Counted from the stretch's first letter, positions 24,444 to 33,149 are shown. The stretch is DNA of 54,173 bases from Caproicibacter fermentans (GCF_009746625.1 NZ_VWXL01000008.1:1-54173), one strand, 5' to 3'. Made by a program: numbers and translations. The notes: generated by a model from the letters alone, not told the origin.

Positions 24444-27178
24444 ATAACGATAGGTAAGGTTTTGATGTTATCGCCGCCTTTTCCCCCGTTCCACACCGGA
24501 CATGCGACTTTCACCGCATCCGGCGTTCCATCGATTGTTTTCGCAAGCATTTAATCAGTCACCAAATTAATTACTTAATCTATTGCTGGAAGACCGGCTT
24601 GCATACGCAAGCTGTTTACTTTTTCCATCAGTTGCTTAGTTGCTTTGAGCATATCAGCTGTGGCTCTTAATACCGTTTGCACATTATCTTGTAGCAATGG
24701 CAAAAACCTATTATGGATTAGCGTCATGTTCTGATATCTTTCCTTGCCACCGAGTCCTACGGGTGTTTTAAGCCAGCAGATGATATCAGAGGCATCCGTA
24801 AACGCTTCTCCGCATAGGGCGCATTTACCACGTTGAGCAGAAAATAATGAAATCCTGCTGTCTGTGTATTCTGCGCTATGACCTTCGGACGTTATGCTTC
24901 TTAGTCCTTTAAGGACAAATGAATCCAGACTAAGATTTGTATGAATCAACGCTCTTCCTTCGGCTGTATAACTACAAACAGCCGACCTTTTAGCCATCGG
25001 TATCTTATTCTTGATGTATGCGATAGGGTAGATTGGTTGGTCGATACCGGACACATAACGCACCATCTTCGATTTACCAAACCGTTCCTTTTCGTTTTGG
25101 GTCATGGTACCGCCCTCACGAACAAGCATACATCCTGTTTCTGTATTGAGCCGATTGGTTAAAACTGTCATGACCTGCCTGTGGATTATCTTGCAATCAA
25201 TACTGATACAGGTTGCAAGCTGATAATAGTTTTGTATTCCCAACACCATAGAGTTGAACAACCGTATTTCATCTAATGGTCGTTTTCCTTCCGATGGCCT
25301 TGCAATCCGTTTTGCTTGCTCCACGAGCTTTTGTCGTTCCAGTTCCATCTTTTCGTCACAGATATGGGATTGTACAGCGTATTTATGACTTTTCGGCCTT
25401 ACCCGTATCTTGAATCCCAGAAACTCTGAATAGCGTTTTCTTACATTTACTATTCTTGTTTTCTCTGGTGAAACTTCAAGTTTTAACCTCTCTGCAATCC
25501 ACTCCGACACAGCTTCTTTTGTTCTCAAAGCGTCTTCCTTATCCCGGCAGAAGATTCTGAAATCATCAGCATATCTCACGATATACATTTCTTTCAGATT
25601 TGTTTTCTTCATAATCCTGTATCCATGGCTTTTATCAAACGCGGTGTTGTTACCTATCTGTCTGTACCTGCCACGGTCAACCGCCACCGGGTTGTTCTGC
25701 CATTGACTCTCTATCCACTTATCCAGTTCATTCAGCACAATATTTGCCAGAAGCGGCGAAATGATGCCGCCCTGCGGAGTGCCTTTGTCTGGTATCATGG
25801 TGGAGCCGTCCGGCATCCTTATTGGAGCTTTCAGAATCCGCTTGATTACAAATATCAACTGTTTGTCCTGTATTCCCATTGCCCAAATCTGCTTCATCAG
25901 CTTGCTGTGATTTACATTATCAAAGAAACCTTTGATATCGAACTCAATTACATAATGCAGATTCATCCTTTGAAGCATGGTGTAGGTCCTCTGCATTGCG
26001 TGTTCAACGGAACGGTTAGGGCGAAAGCCATAACTGTTATTGCTGAATTGGGCTTCACAGATGGGTTCCATGACCTGCTTAATGCATTGCTGTATCAGCC
26101 TGTCCCAGATGCACGGGATTCCTAACGGACGTGTCTTGCCGTTTGGTTTGGGGATATCCTTACGTCTGACCGGTTTCGGCCGGTATCCGTGCTGGCTCCC
26201 TGTGACAATAAACCTCACGTTCTTAACAACCATTTCGGGTGAAAGACACCCAATGTCACTGATGTTTCTGTTGTCTGTTCCTGCTGTGTAACTTCCTCCG
26301 TTTGCCTTGATGTTCCGATATGCCAGCAGAATGTTATCACGCGTCAAAATGAGTTCCATCAGATTTGTGAAAATATCTCCATCCTTACTCCGGCGATACA
26401 GCTCGTCAAAAACAGGCTGCATACCGTAATACTCGGCGTGGCGCAAGTCGTCCACACATAGATTTTTTGCTTTCTTTGGCATAAGGCATCACCTCCTTTT
26501 TGCGAAAGTGACCCTTTTGGTCGTATTCGAATCCTTATGTTGGACTGAATAATGCCTGTTTATCTCAACCGACTTGTGGCCATCCCTCCACCCTCGTTAC
26601 AAGGGATTCATAGGTTCGACCACTACTTTTCAGCGGCAGTTCATCTGCTTATTATTCTTCGTCAGACTATTCCTTGCGGAACCTGCTACCTTTCCTCGTT
26701 CCGATAGTTCTATCTGTACATACATATCCTTAGGCGCTTGCTATAAGCCTGCCAGCTTGACTGTGCCTGTAACACAGTATGGCGTTCATAGGGCAAAATC
26801 TATACTAACCACACTGACTGCGCATTAACGCACCCGTATATTTCTATACGGTCTTCTTTTAGACCTGTACATTCGCAAGTTCGTCAGTCCGCCCGCCAAA
26901 GCGAACATTCTCGCCATAGATATCTTATAGACCCTTGGCCTATAGGTAACATGGTCTGCCTCCAGACCGCTTTCGACCACTTTTGGCAGTGGTTACGGTT
27001 ACTCTCAGCCGTTGTCATGAGGCTTCGCACACAAGCCATTACAGCTAATGCACGCCCATCAAGGGTAGGCGTTTCAGGGCGTTACCCCGTCATTCCACCT
27101 ATCAAACTACCAGTTCTCCGAACAACGGAAAACCGTTGCCCGTGCGCCGACTTTTTACCGTCAGCGAACGAGTCGCAC
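24444..27178 (-). mobile_element. Group II intron (2735 bases) inside virD4
   Basis: The 5' end is GTGCGACTCG at 27178 and the 3' end is CTATCGTTAT at 24444, both set by the requirement that the joined exons read WVKAETLLYT in frame. About 700 bases of ribozyme domains I-III precede the reverse transcriptase gene, in which no other gene is seen. A domain V-like hairpin (about 24491-24525, starting CGCCGGATGCGG with a GAAA loop) and a domain VI region follow it. It lies in the sense orientation and interrupts codon 247 after its first base. Confidence 0.92.
24575..26482 (-). CDS. ltrA: Group II intron reverse transcriptase/maturase
   Basis: The 635-residue protein holds the full RT domain: GFRPNRSVEHAM (RT2), VIEFDIKGFFDNVNH (RT3), GTPQGGIISPLLANIVLNELD (RT4), and YADDF (RT5 catalytic Asp pair) near residue 305. 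A maturase X domain follows, then a C-terminal HNH-like domain (CALCGEAFTDASDIICWLKTP... MTLIHNRFLP). The HNH part lacks the usual His-His after the first Cys pair, so endonuclease activity is doubtful. It helps the intron splice and move. AAGGAGG stands 9 bases before the ATG. Length is normal for intact intron proteins. Confidence 0.95.
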   Translation of the reverse strand: MPKKAKNLCVDDLRHAEYYGMQPVFDELYRRSKDGDIFTNLMELILTRDNILLAYRNIKANGGSYTAGTDNRNISDIGCLSPEMVVKNVRFIVTGSQHGYRPKPVRRKDIPKPNGKTRPLGIPCIWDRLIQQCIKQVMEPICEAQFSNNSYGFRPNRSVEHAMQRTYTMLQRMNLHYVIEFDIKGFFDNVNHSKLMKQIWAMGIQDKQLIFVIKRILKAPIRMPDGSTMIPDKGTPQGGIISPLLANIVLNELDKWIESQWQNNPVAVDRGRYRQIGNNTAFDKSHGYRIMKKTNLKEMYIVRYADDFRIFCRDKEDALRTKEAVSEWIAERLKLEVSPEKTRIVNVRKRYSEFLGFKIRVRPKSHKYAVQSHICDEKMELERQKLVEQAKRIARPSEGKRPLDEIRLFNSMVLGIQNYYQLATCISIDCKIIHRQVMTVLTNRLNTETGCMLVREGGTMTQNEKERFGKSKMVRYVSGIDQPIYPIAYIKNKIPMAKRSAVCSYTAEGRALIHTNLSLDSFVLKGLRSITSEGHSAEYTDSRISLFSAQRGKCALCGEAFTDASDIICWLKTPVGLGGKERYQNMTLIHNRFLPLLQDNVQTVLRATADMLKATKQLMEKVNSLRMQAGLPAID

Positions 27179-27917
27179 TTACCCAAAAATCATCTCCTTC
27201 CTTGCCTTCGCCCTTGGTATTGGTGATGAGCGCCGTGACCAGCTTCAAGATGTCTTTTTCCGAATGGATGTATGCGAAGGGATTGTATCGCATCGACTTT
27301 TTGAAGTTGATGGTGTTGAGAATTTTGATGCGGTAGCCCCTGCGCCGCAGAAGATTTCCGCACTCCACGACGATGCTGCCCTTCGGGTCCGTGACAACGA
27401 AGCTCGTCGGGTAGTCTTTGGAATCGCACTGCATCAGGTTCGGTTTGATGAAAAACCGCGTCTTGCCGGAACCGGAGCCGCCGACGACCAGCACGTTTTT
27501 GTTCCGGGAGGTCTTGGGGTCCTTCGGACGGCTGTTCATGGTAAGCCGTTCCGTCTGCGTGAGAATGACGTTATTCTCAAAAACGGGGTCGATGTACGGC
27601 CTGATGTCCTCGGCCTTGCCCCAGCGGGCCGAGCCGTATTCCACGTTTTTGCGGAACTTTTTGGCGTTCCGGCCCTTAACATAGACCGCCAGCCGGAGGG
27701 CGGCGGCGAGAAGGACGCCCACAGCCAAATCAGCCGGATAAAAGCTCGGCAGCAAAGACGCAAAGGCGGCGGTGAGGCCGTCCATCAGATGCAAGAGCTT
27801 CCACGAAGCGTCCGTGCCTGCGGTCAGCCGCCACGCCTGCCCGAACTTGGTAGCAAACAACGCGACGAACAGGTACGGCAGATTCATCAGAAGCAACTTT
27901 TTTGTTTTCTCACTCAT
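27179..27917 (-). CDS. virD4: VirD4/TraG coupling protein, exon 1
   Basis: The coupling protein links the relaxosome to the secretion channel and pumps DNA. Exon 1 gives 246 codons plus one base. It has two N-terminal membrane helices (NLPYLFVALFATKF near 12-25 and DLAVGVLLAAALRLAVYV near 63-80), Walker A GGSGSGKT at 146-153, and FVVTDPKGSIVVECG. It ends GDDFWV before the intron. Unspliced translation would add about 25 unrelated residues and stop, giving a protein without Walker B. The ATG overlaps the pcfB-like stop by four bases. Confidence 0.93.
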
Positions 27918-28405
27918 CGCGTTCGCTCCTGTTCCTTATGTTTTACTTGGTCAACGGTATTCGCTTTGACCCGTTCTTTGAACTGCCGGAGCCGAGTGAG
28001 AACGGATGGCTTTTTCGTCCGGTTTACCGTTTTCGCCGTGAACTCGGTGAAAGCGGCGGTAAGCGCGTCCGCATCCCGCGCCTTGAAAAAGACGAGATAT
28101 TTTGGCGGCGATACGCTGCGGTCCTTTTTTACGGCGTAGTCCACGCCGTATTTCCGCGCCACGCGGTCAAAGGAACGGATGTTGCTGTCGGTGATCTCGA
28201 TATTGGATACGCCCGCGTTCTGTCCGACGAGCTGCTTCAGCGTCTGCCTGCCGTGGGGGATCACGGGACCGGCGCGGGCCTTGGCGCTTTTCTTCTCCTT
28301 TCGGTGGGCCAGATACTTGGCAATCGCCGATTTGAGAACCCGGCCCGTGAGCTTCGCGCCGCTGATGATGAGCGTCACGGAGCGGTTTTCGATTTCTTCC
28401 TGCAA
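27914..28405 (-). CDS. PcfB family protein (DUF3801)
   Basis: The 163-residue protein starts LQEEIENRSVTLIISGAKLTG and contains AIAKYLAHRKEK, GRQTLKQLVGQNAGVSNIEI and the KYLVFFKARDADALTAAFTEF block, the DUF3801/PcfB pattern. PcfB of pCF10-type systems is part of the relaxosome-coupling protein interface, which fits its position just before virD4. The TTG start is chosen because GGAGG stands 7 bases upstream and the family begins at this residue; an ATG further up lies before the SD. Confidence 0.85.
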   Translation of the reverse strand: MQEEIENRSVTLIISGAKLTGRVLKSAIAKYLAHRKEKKSAKARAGPVIPHGRQTLKQLVGQNAGVSNIEITDSNIRSFDRVARKYGVDYAVKKDRSVSPPKYLVFFKARDADALTAAFTEFTAKTVNRTKKPSVLTRLRQFKERVKANTVDQVKHKEQERTR

Positions 28406-28442
28406 ATTTGTCACCTCCATGTGTCATGGCGAAGCCGCCCCG

Positions 28443-28655
28443 TCACCGTTCATCGTGAGAGGGCGGCTTTTTCTTTGCCAGTGCCGGTTTCCGGTCATTT
28501 TTCTGTTCCCCGCTCTTTTTCACAAAAGGGGTGAGAACGGTTTCCTTGCTGTCCATGTACATTTCCTCGGTTTTCTGTTGCGCCTGCTGAAGCTTTGAGA
28601 TGGCATCGGTCACGTCGTTGAACAGAGAGTGGTACATTTTCTGATATTCGGGCAC
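28443..28655 (-). CDS. Small conserved ICE protein, MPEYQKMYHSLFN type
   Basis: The 70-residue protein starts (GTG) PEYQKMYHSLFNDVTDAISKL, continues as an amphipathic helix QQAQQKTEEMYMD, and ends with a lysine-rich tail. Related small proteins with the same opening occur in Tn1549-like elements next to DUF3801. AAAGGAG stands 8 bases before the GTG. Upstream open frame is only the shadow of the preceding gene. Function is unknown. Confidence 0.62.
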   Translation of the reverse strand: MPEYQKMYHSLFNDVTDAISKLQQAQQKTEEMYMDSKETVLTPFVKKSGEQKNDRKPALAKKKPPSHDER

Positions 28656-28662
28656 GGTATCT

Positions 28663-29022
28663 TCACTCCTTTTCCGCGTCTTTTTCCCGGCCCTGTCCCT
28701 TGACGGTAAGAATGCCGTCCAGCGTGGTGGCGGTAATATGCAGCCGCTCCGCCGTGGCAATATCGTTTTTTACGGTTTCATCCACGTTCCTGCCGCAGAC
28801 CACCAGCACATGGGCGCGGCGCAGGAAGTTGCAGGCAATATCCACGCCGTCCTTGTGCTCCTGCGGGATGGCGTCGTTTATGAAAAGCGGCAGAAACAGG
28901 ACCGGGCAGACCGGGGAAAAGCCCGCATCGTAGACCTTGCGGCAATATTGCGCCGCGTCCTCGGTGTTTTCGATTTCATCCGCGCCCCACGGGGCGGTGA
29001 TGTATGCGAGGGGTCGTTTCAT
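28663..29022 (-). CDS. DUF7768/DUF4406-like protein (nucleoside deoxyribosyltransferase-like fold)
   Basis: The 119-residue protein starts MKRPLAYITAPWGADEIENTEDAAQYCRKVYDAGF and has VCPVLFLPLFINDAIPQEHKDGVD and LVVCGRNVDETVKNDIATAERL. This is the pattern of small Rossmann-like proteins related to nucleoside 2-deoxyribosyltransferases, common in phages and ICEs, with no proven activity. GAAAGGAG precedes the ATG. Its neighbours are the Rep-like protein upstream and the 70-residue gene downstream. Confidence 0.72.
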   Translation of the reverse strand: MKRPLAYITAPWGADEIENTEDAAQYCRKVYDAGFSPVCPVLFLPLFINDAIPQEHKDGVDIACNFLRRAHVLVVCGRNVDETVKNDIATAERLHITATTLDGILTVKGQGREKDAEKE

Positions 29023-29062
29023 GGTGAAATTCTCCTTTCTGTTTTTTTGTCGGGTATGAAAA

Positions 29063-29098
29063 CAGCCCGCGCTGGACGTTTACCGTCCGGGCGGGCTG
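29063..29098 (-). terminator. Terminator at the end of the Rep-like gene
   Basis: On the minus strand AGCCCGCCCGGACGG pairs with CGTCCAGCGCGGGCT and is followed by GTTTTC. It overlaps the stop region of the Rep-like gene and lies before the DUF7768 gene, so it probably attenuates read-through. Confidence 0.55.
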
Positions 29099-29961
29099 CT
29101 TCCGTACATGTCGTGATTGACCAGCGCCGAATAATAGCTGCTGATAGTGGTCGGAGCCTGATACAGCGCGGTCAGAATGTAGTTTCGGATATTGCGGACA
29201 TCAGTGGTGTTTTTATCCAGACACTCCAGCACGTATTCGATGTGGCTGTCGTCGAGCTTCAAAAGCCTGCTTTTCACTGTTTCGGCGGGCATGTCCTCAC
29301 CCGCGATCCGGATTTCCTTTTTCCGGCTGCACACGGTGTCGAGCATAATACCCACGATTTCATCCAGACGCTCCGTGTCGCATCTCTGCCGCAGAACGTC
29401 GTAGGAAATATTCTCTTTGATGATTTCGCGGTAGGCATCCGTCGCATCCATCGAATCAGCCGGGGCAACGGCCTCCGGTTTTCGCTCTGCCGGATTGGAT
29501 TGATACGTATTTGCTCCATACGTATTTGATTTTTTAGGGATATTAGTTCCCTTAGTATTTAATTGCGCGGGGTTTTCCGTATCCGGTTTTTCCATATCAG
29601 GGTTATCCAGATACGGCTTTTCCGTATCTGGTGAATCCGTATCCGGGAAAGGCGTACCCGGCGATTTGCGCGGCTGCTCGTAGATGGTGTATTCGGTGTC
29701 CGTGATACGCCCGTTTTTGCCGCGAAGCTGGCGGCGCTCCATATAGCCCGCACTTTCCAGCTCCTTGAGCGCCTTTCCGATAGCGTCCACACCCTCCCGG
29801 CAGATGGAAGCAAGGCCCCGCGTGGTGTAATCCCAATCGTCCGGAAGGGAGAGCATCATGGACAGCAGCCCTTTCGCTTTCAGGGACAAGGCCCTGTTTT
29901 TCAGATGATGGTTGCTCATAACCGTGTAATCCCGCGTCCGTTCCACACGAAAAACCGCCAT
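29080..29961 (-). CDS. Rep-like winged-helix protein (replication initiator A N-terminal type, DUF6017)
   Basis: The 293-residue protein starts MAVFRVERTRDYTVMSNHHL. Its first 110 residues are a winged helix-turn-helix (NRALSLKAKGLLSMMLSLPDD, LASICREGVDAIGKALKELESAGYM). A linker follows with five 5-residue repeats of the PDTEK kind, then a C-terminal domain of about 130 residues (ENISYDVLRQRC... ILTALYQAP) typical of DUF6017. In ICEs such proteins are regarded as replication initiators or regulators; the role is inferred. The ATG is preceded by GGGAG at 8 bases. An upstream in-frame GTG overlaps the SD and was not chosen. Confidence 0.8.
   Translation of the reverse strand: MAVFRVERTRDYTVMSNHHLKNRALSLKAKGLLSMMLSLPDDWDYTTRGLASICREGVDAIGKALKELESAGYMERRQLRGKNGRITDTEYTIYEQPRKSPGTPFPDTDSPDTEKPYLDNPDMEKPDTENPAQLNTKGTNIPKKSNTYGANTYQSNPAERKPEAVAPADSMDATDAYREIIKENISYDVLRQRCDTERLDEIVGIMLDTVCSRKKEIRIAGEDMPAETVKSRLLKLDDSHIEYVLECLDKNTTDVRNIRNYILTALYQAPTTISSYYSALVNHDMYGSSPPGR
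29572..29646 (-). repeat. Five tandem 15-base repeats in the Rep-like gene
   Basis: Five adjacent 15-base units encode PDTDS, PDTEK, PYLDN, PDMEK and PDTEN. Units differ at several bases, so the array is old or under selection rather than a fresh slippage. The encoded segment is a flexible acidic linker between the winged helix and the C-terminal domain. Confidence 0.85.
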
Positions 29962-29989
29962 TTGTATCACTCCCTTCCATGTGACCGGC

Positions 29990-30272
29990 TTAATCGGTAA
30001 TCGTGAAGTTTAATATCAGTTCATGGGAAACAGTTTTCGCATTTGCCCATGCAAGACCGAATTTGGCGGTAAGCGCCAGATTTCCCGACGCTCCGTTCGC
30101 GCCGAGCGTTCCCAACGGCACTTCCGAAGCAAGATCACCCGTGTAAACGGGAGATTCCCGGTCAACCGCCGTCCAGCCTGAACCGGCTGTTTGGCTGATT
30201 CCCACGCCGAGAGCGATTCCGTTTCCGGTCTGCGCCGCCGTCAAGCTGTTCCAGTCCGAATAGGACGTGGGG
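29990..30272 (-). pseudogene. C-terminal part of the large surface protein, out of frame
   Basis: This frame continues the C-terminal domain of the preceding surface protein: TSYSDWNSLTAAQTGNGIALGVG, GSGWTAV and a final SHELILNFTITD. It aligns block by block with the C-terminus of the 196-residue secreted protein (RSLNLADSKKYIALGIAAKG, QLVFQFQLA). Adding one C to the CCCC run (30269-30272, GGGG on the plus strand) joins the frames into one protein of about 620 residues. There is no SD before the fragment. Confidence 0.75.
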
Positions 30273-31854
30273 CGGCATCACCGATGCCAGATGTCGCTTT
30301 CAGCCCCGCGACAGAAACTTGGACGGGAAAAGTGGAATGGTTGGTAATCGGAATATCCGGTGCGGTGAACGGCGTACTGCTGTTCGGGTCAATCGCGTAA
30401 CTGATGCTGACCGGATGGGTCACAGAGACAAGTTCATCCGTATGGTAGTGGGTGACAGCCGAAATGTTTCCGGCATTATCCACGGCGGCGATATGGATGT
30501 AAAAGCTGCTGCCGGATGGGCGGGAAAAAGTATAGCTGTTTGATGTCGTGATAATGCTCCCGTCCGGGATGGTATCGGGGTTGTTGTCCACTACGATGGA
30601 ATAACCCTTCATACCGGTTTTTAGGGATGTTGATATAACCGGAGAATCGTATTTCGCGCCGTCGTTCTGACCCGTGGCCTCCACATAGTATTGATAGCCG
30701 GTCGCATTGTCCTGCGAAGAATAGTTGACGGTGTACTGCGTCCGGCCGGAATTGTGCGTGACGCCCGAAATTGCCGGTTCGTCCGGCGCGTCCAGATCCT
30801 GCCCCTTGTGGTCGTTCCAGCTTGTGTCGGTCGTGATTTGAGCGAGGTAAAACAGAGTGTTAGCCGTAACGCGCTGCTCGTCCGGTGTCGCTTCGCCGTC
30901 GGAGTGGCCAGTCTGAATCAGAGCACAATTGCTCCATGTTGTCAGGTAAAAATTATTGGTACCCTTGCCGTTGGAATCGCTTTGCGGCACACCGCCGCAG
31001 TACGGATATGGCGGTTGATATGCCATCCAGATGTCACCAAGTGCAATCTGCGAATTAGAGTGAGATGTCGGGATGGTCAGCGCCGTGCCTATGCCGCCTA
31101 TATTCCAAGGATAGTTGGTGAGCAATCCCTTTTTCGTAACAGAAATCTCCGAACCGCCTAAAGGCGTATAGTGGTTGATCGTTTCAATGTTTACATAGTG
31201 GGCGAGCTTAAAGAAATTTGGATTGGCAATGGCATCGTTGGAAACAAGCGTATCATGTCCGAAACAAACGCCCCGCCCGGTTCTAATAAACGCATCCGTA
31301 CCGGCTTCCGCCGCTACCGACAGGTCTTGCAGATTGTTGTTATCCCACGCGCCAAAATACAGCACGTCGTATTTGTAGCTACCGTCCGCGTTTTTCAAGT
31401 AAGCGTCGGGATTGGCGTTAAAATCGAAAATCGACACGGTATCCACGGAAATAAGGCCCTCGCCGTAGCCTTTGGAATTGTGCCCATTCGGCGTTTCCAT
31501 CCACATTTTAAGGGATGCCGACTTCGGCAGGGTGTAACTCTTTCCTTGCCACGTCGTAAAGGAAACGGTCGGAGTGACAACGGGATAGATGTTCAGAACC
31601 TTCGCGCTGTCTTTGGCGGGGATGCTCTGGAAGGTTGATTCATGCGCAGACTTGGAATAGAGCATATAGCTGTATGGTTGGCTTTTGTCACTGTTCGTCC
31701 AGTTCAGCGCCACATAGTTCCCGGACGGATTCGGCGTCGCGGTCAGCGTCAGCACCGAAGCGGCGGATGCCGCGAACGCGGGCGAAACGCCAGACAGTAG
31801 AATTCCGGCGGCAAGCAGAGGGACGAGAAAAAGCCGCCTGAATGATTGTCTCAA
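30241..31854 (-). CDS. Secreted ICE surface protein (frameshifted near the C-terminus)
   Basis: The 537-residue product has a signal peptide (MRQSFRRLFLVPLLAAGILLSG, cleavage after AFA) and a fibronectin-like opening (VLTLTATPNPSGNYVALNWTN). A central region of about 250 residues follows (YDVLYFGAWDNNNLQDLS, GRGVCFGHDTL, LIQTGHSDGEATPDEQRV), resembling unfamiliar exported domains, then a further Ig/Fn3-like module (YTVNYSSQDNATGYQYYVEATG). The last part repeats the domain of the neighbouring 196-residue protein. The TTG start is chosen because AAAGGAGG lies 8 bases upstream. The reading frame breaks about 80 residues before the natural end. A role in cell-surface contact during transfer is a guess. 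Confidence 0.75.
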   Translation of the reverse strand: MRQSFRRLFLVPLLAAGILLSGVSPAFAASAASVLTLTATPNPSGNYVALNWTNSDKSQPYSYMLYSKSAHESTFQSIPAKDSAKVLNIYPVVTPTVSFTTWQGKSYTLPKSASLKMWMETPNGHNSKGYGEGLISVDTVSIFDFNANPDAYLKNADGSYKYDVLYFGAWDNNNLQDLSVAAEAGTDAFIRTGRGVCFGHDTLVSNDAIANPNFFKLAHYVNIETINHYTPLGGSEISVTKKGLLTNYPWNIGGIGTALTIPTSHSNSQIALGDIWMAYQPPYPYCGGVPQSDSNGKGTNNFYLTTWSNCALIQTGHSDGEATPDEQRVTANTLFYLAQITTDTSWNDHKGQDLDAPDEPAISGVTHNSGRTQYTVNYSSQDNATGYQYYVEATGQNDGAKYDSPVISTSLKTGMKGYSIVVDNNPDTIPDGSIITTSNSYTFSRPSGSSFYIHIAAVDNAGNISAVTHYHTDELVSVTHPVSISYAIDPNSSTPFTAPDIPITNHSTFPVQVSVAGLKATSGIGDAAPRPIRTGTA

Positions 31855-31922
31855 ATAGAAACCCTCCTTTCGGCGTGGAAGGTTGGCCGGGAAAATCCCG
31901 GCCAATTCCCGCACTTATGTCT

Positions 31923-32513
31923 TTATGCAAGCTGGAACTGGAAAACAAGCTGATGGTTGGCCGTGTACGCTCCGTCGAACGCGAGGCCATAGTCAGCCGT
32001 GAGGGACAACGCGCCGGAAACGCTCGGATTCAGCGTCCCGACCTGTAACGGCGAATCGTTCACCGCCCAATGGGTGGAAGTGCTGTACCCGCTGTTCCAG
32101 CCAGAATTGCCTTTTGCCGCAATGCCGAGCGCGATGTACTTCTTGGAATCCGCGAGGTTGAGTGAGCGCCAAGCTTTCGCGGACGGGTCGACGTCGGTGA
32201 AGGTAAGCGTTCCTCCCGAAGCGGCTTTCAGGGATTCTACCGTAGCAATTACCGCAACCTTGGTGTTGTTGGTCACTTTGATGTCGGGCGCGGTAAAGGT
32301 TTCGGCGTCCGGGCTAATGGCGTAGGCCACGTTGATCGGATGGGTGACGGAAATGGTCAGCGGCGAGATGGAACCGTTGATCGTCACGTTCCCCGTGACG
32401 CTGCCCGTGCCGGTGTCGGTCTTGTCGGCGGCGAACGCCGGGACTGCCGCCGACACGCCGAGTACAGCAAAGGTGATGATACCTGCGAGAATCTTTCTGA
32501 GTTTGCTTTTCAT
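31923..32513 (-). CDS. Secreted protein with domain shared with the larger surface protein
   Basis: The 196-residue protein has a signal peptide (KILAGIITFAVLGVSAAVPAFA). A mature domain of about 165 residues starts ISPLTISVTHPINVAYAISPD and includes FTAPDIKVTNNTKVAVIATVESLKA, RSLNLADSKKYIALGI and the end HQLVFQFQLA. The same order of blocks forms the C-terminus of the next protein in the operon. It has no LPXTG motif or membrane anchor, so it is probably released or bound non-covalently. Resemblance to WxL-type beta-sandwich proteins is only superficial. Confidence 0.75.
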   Translation of the reverse strand: MKSKLRKILAGIITFAVLGVSAAVPAFAADKTDTGTGSVTGNVTINGSISPLTISVTHPINVAYAISPDAETFTAPDIKVTNNTKVAVIATVESLKAASGGTLTFTDVDPSAKAWRSLNLADSKKYIALGIAAKGNSGWNSGYSTSTHWAVNDSPLQVGTLNPSVSGALSLTADYGLAFDGAYTANHQLVFQFQLA

Positions 32514-32561
32514 TGAGAAGCCTCCTTGTAAATTTTTATATCAACCGGATCATCCGGCTGA

Positions 32562-33149
32562 TTACGAAACGGAAAGATGGATTTTGTAGTCGGCCATGCC
32601 GAGGTAAGCCTTAGTATCCTTACCGTAATACCGGATGGTCGCTGTCACGCTGTAATTCCCGGATGAAACCTGACGGGAAAGAGTAAGGCCGTCGATATGC
32701 TGTCCCGGATAGATCGGCGCGGATTTCGCTATGGTTTTGCCGTCCAGCACAATTTCACACTGCATAATGACAGTGTTGGAAGATGGATTCTCCACTTCCC
32801 ATGTGCCGGTGCTGTCCTTCGCCCCGCTGGAAAAGGACGCTTGCGCGCTCACCTTGTCGGTGACGGTGACTTCCTGCTTTTGAAGCCGGGACAGGATTTC
32901 CTGCCGCGATGGGGTGCTGCCGCTTCCCGATTCCGCACTCCCGGTATCGTCCAGAGACGGAGCGGACGATGAGGGAGCGGAACTGGACGGCGGCGGGTTT
33001 GGGCAAGGGTGCTGATTTCCGCAGCTCCGTAACAAGAGCAGCAGGAGAAGCAGCAACAGCAGAAGAATCGCAAGAATGTACGGCCACTTGCGTTTTCGCT
33101 TTTCATCCTCCTTCCCGCGCCTGTTTTGGTTGATTTTTTCAGTTGTCAT
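32562..33149 (-). CDS. Membrane-anchored extracytoplasmic protein with a poly-Leu helix
   Basis: The 195-residue protein has a short basic cytoplasmic N-terminus and a single membrane helix near 24-40 that is almost pure leucine, ending LLRSCGN. A Pro/Ser-rich spacer (PPPSSSAPSSSAPS) follows, then an extracellular beta-rich domain (VTVTDKVSAQASF, NTVIMQCEIVLDGKTIAKSAPIYPG, YSVTATIRYYG). The domain looks Ig-like. It lies between parB and the secreted protein genes, suggesting the three exported proteins work together at the cell surface. Function is unknown. Confidence 0.72.
   Translation of the reverse strand: MTTEKINQNRRGKEDEKRKRKWPYILAILLLLLLLLLLLLRSCGNQHPCPNPPPSSSAPSSSAPSLDDTGSAESGSGSTPSRQEILSRLQKQEVTVTDKVSAQASFSSGAKDSTGTWEVENPSSNTVIMQCEIVLDGKTIAKSAPIYPGQHIDGLTLSRQVSSGNYSVTATIRYYGKDTKAYLGMADYKIHLSVS

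Noticed and set aside
29572-29646. CRISPR-like short repeats
   Set aside because: Five adjacent 15-base units without spacers inside a coding frame; a protein linker repeat, and no cas genes are present.
31923-32513. WxL-domain surface protein call
   Set aside because: Only scattered Trp/Leu spacing is seen, without the two WxL motifs in the right places, so I kept a neutral description.
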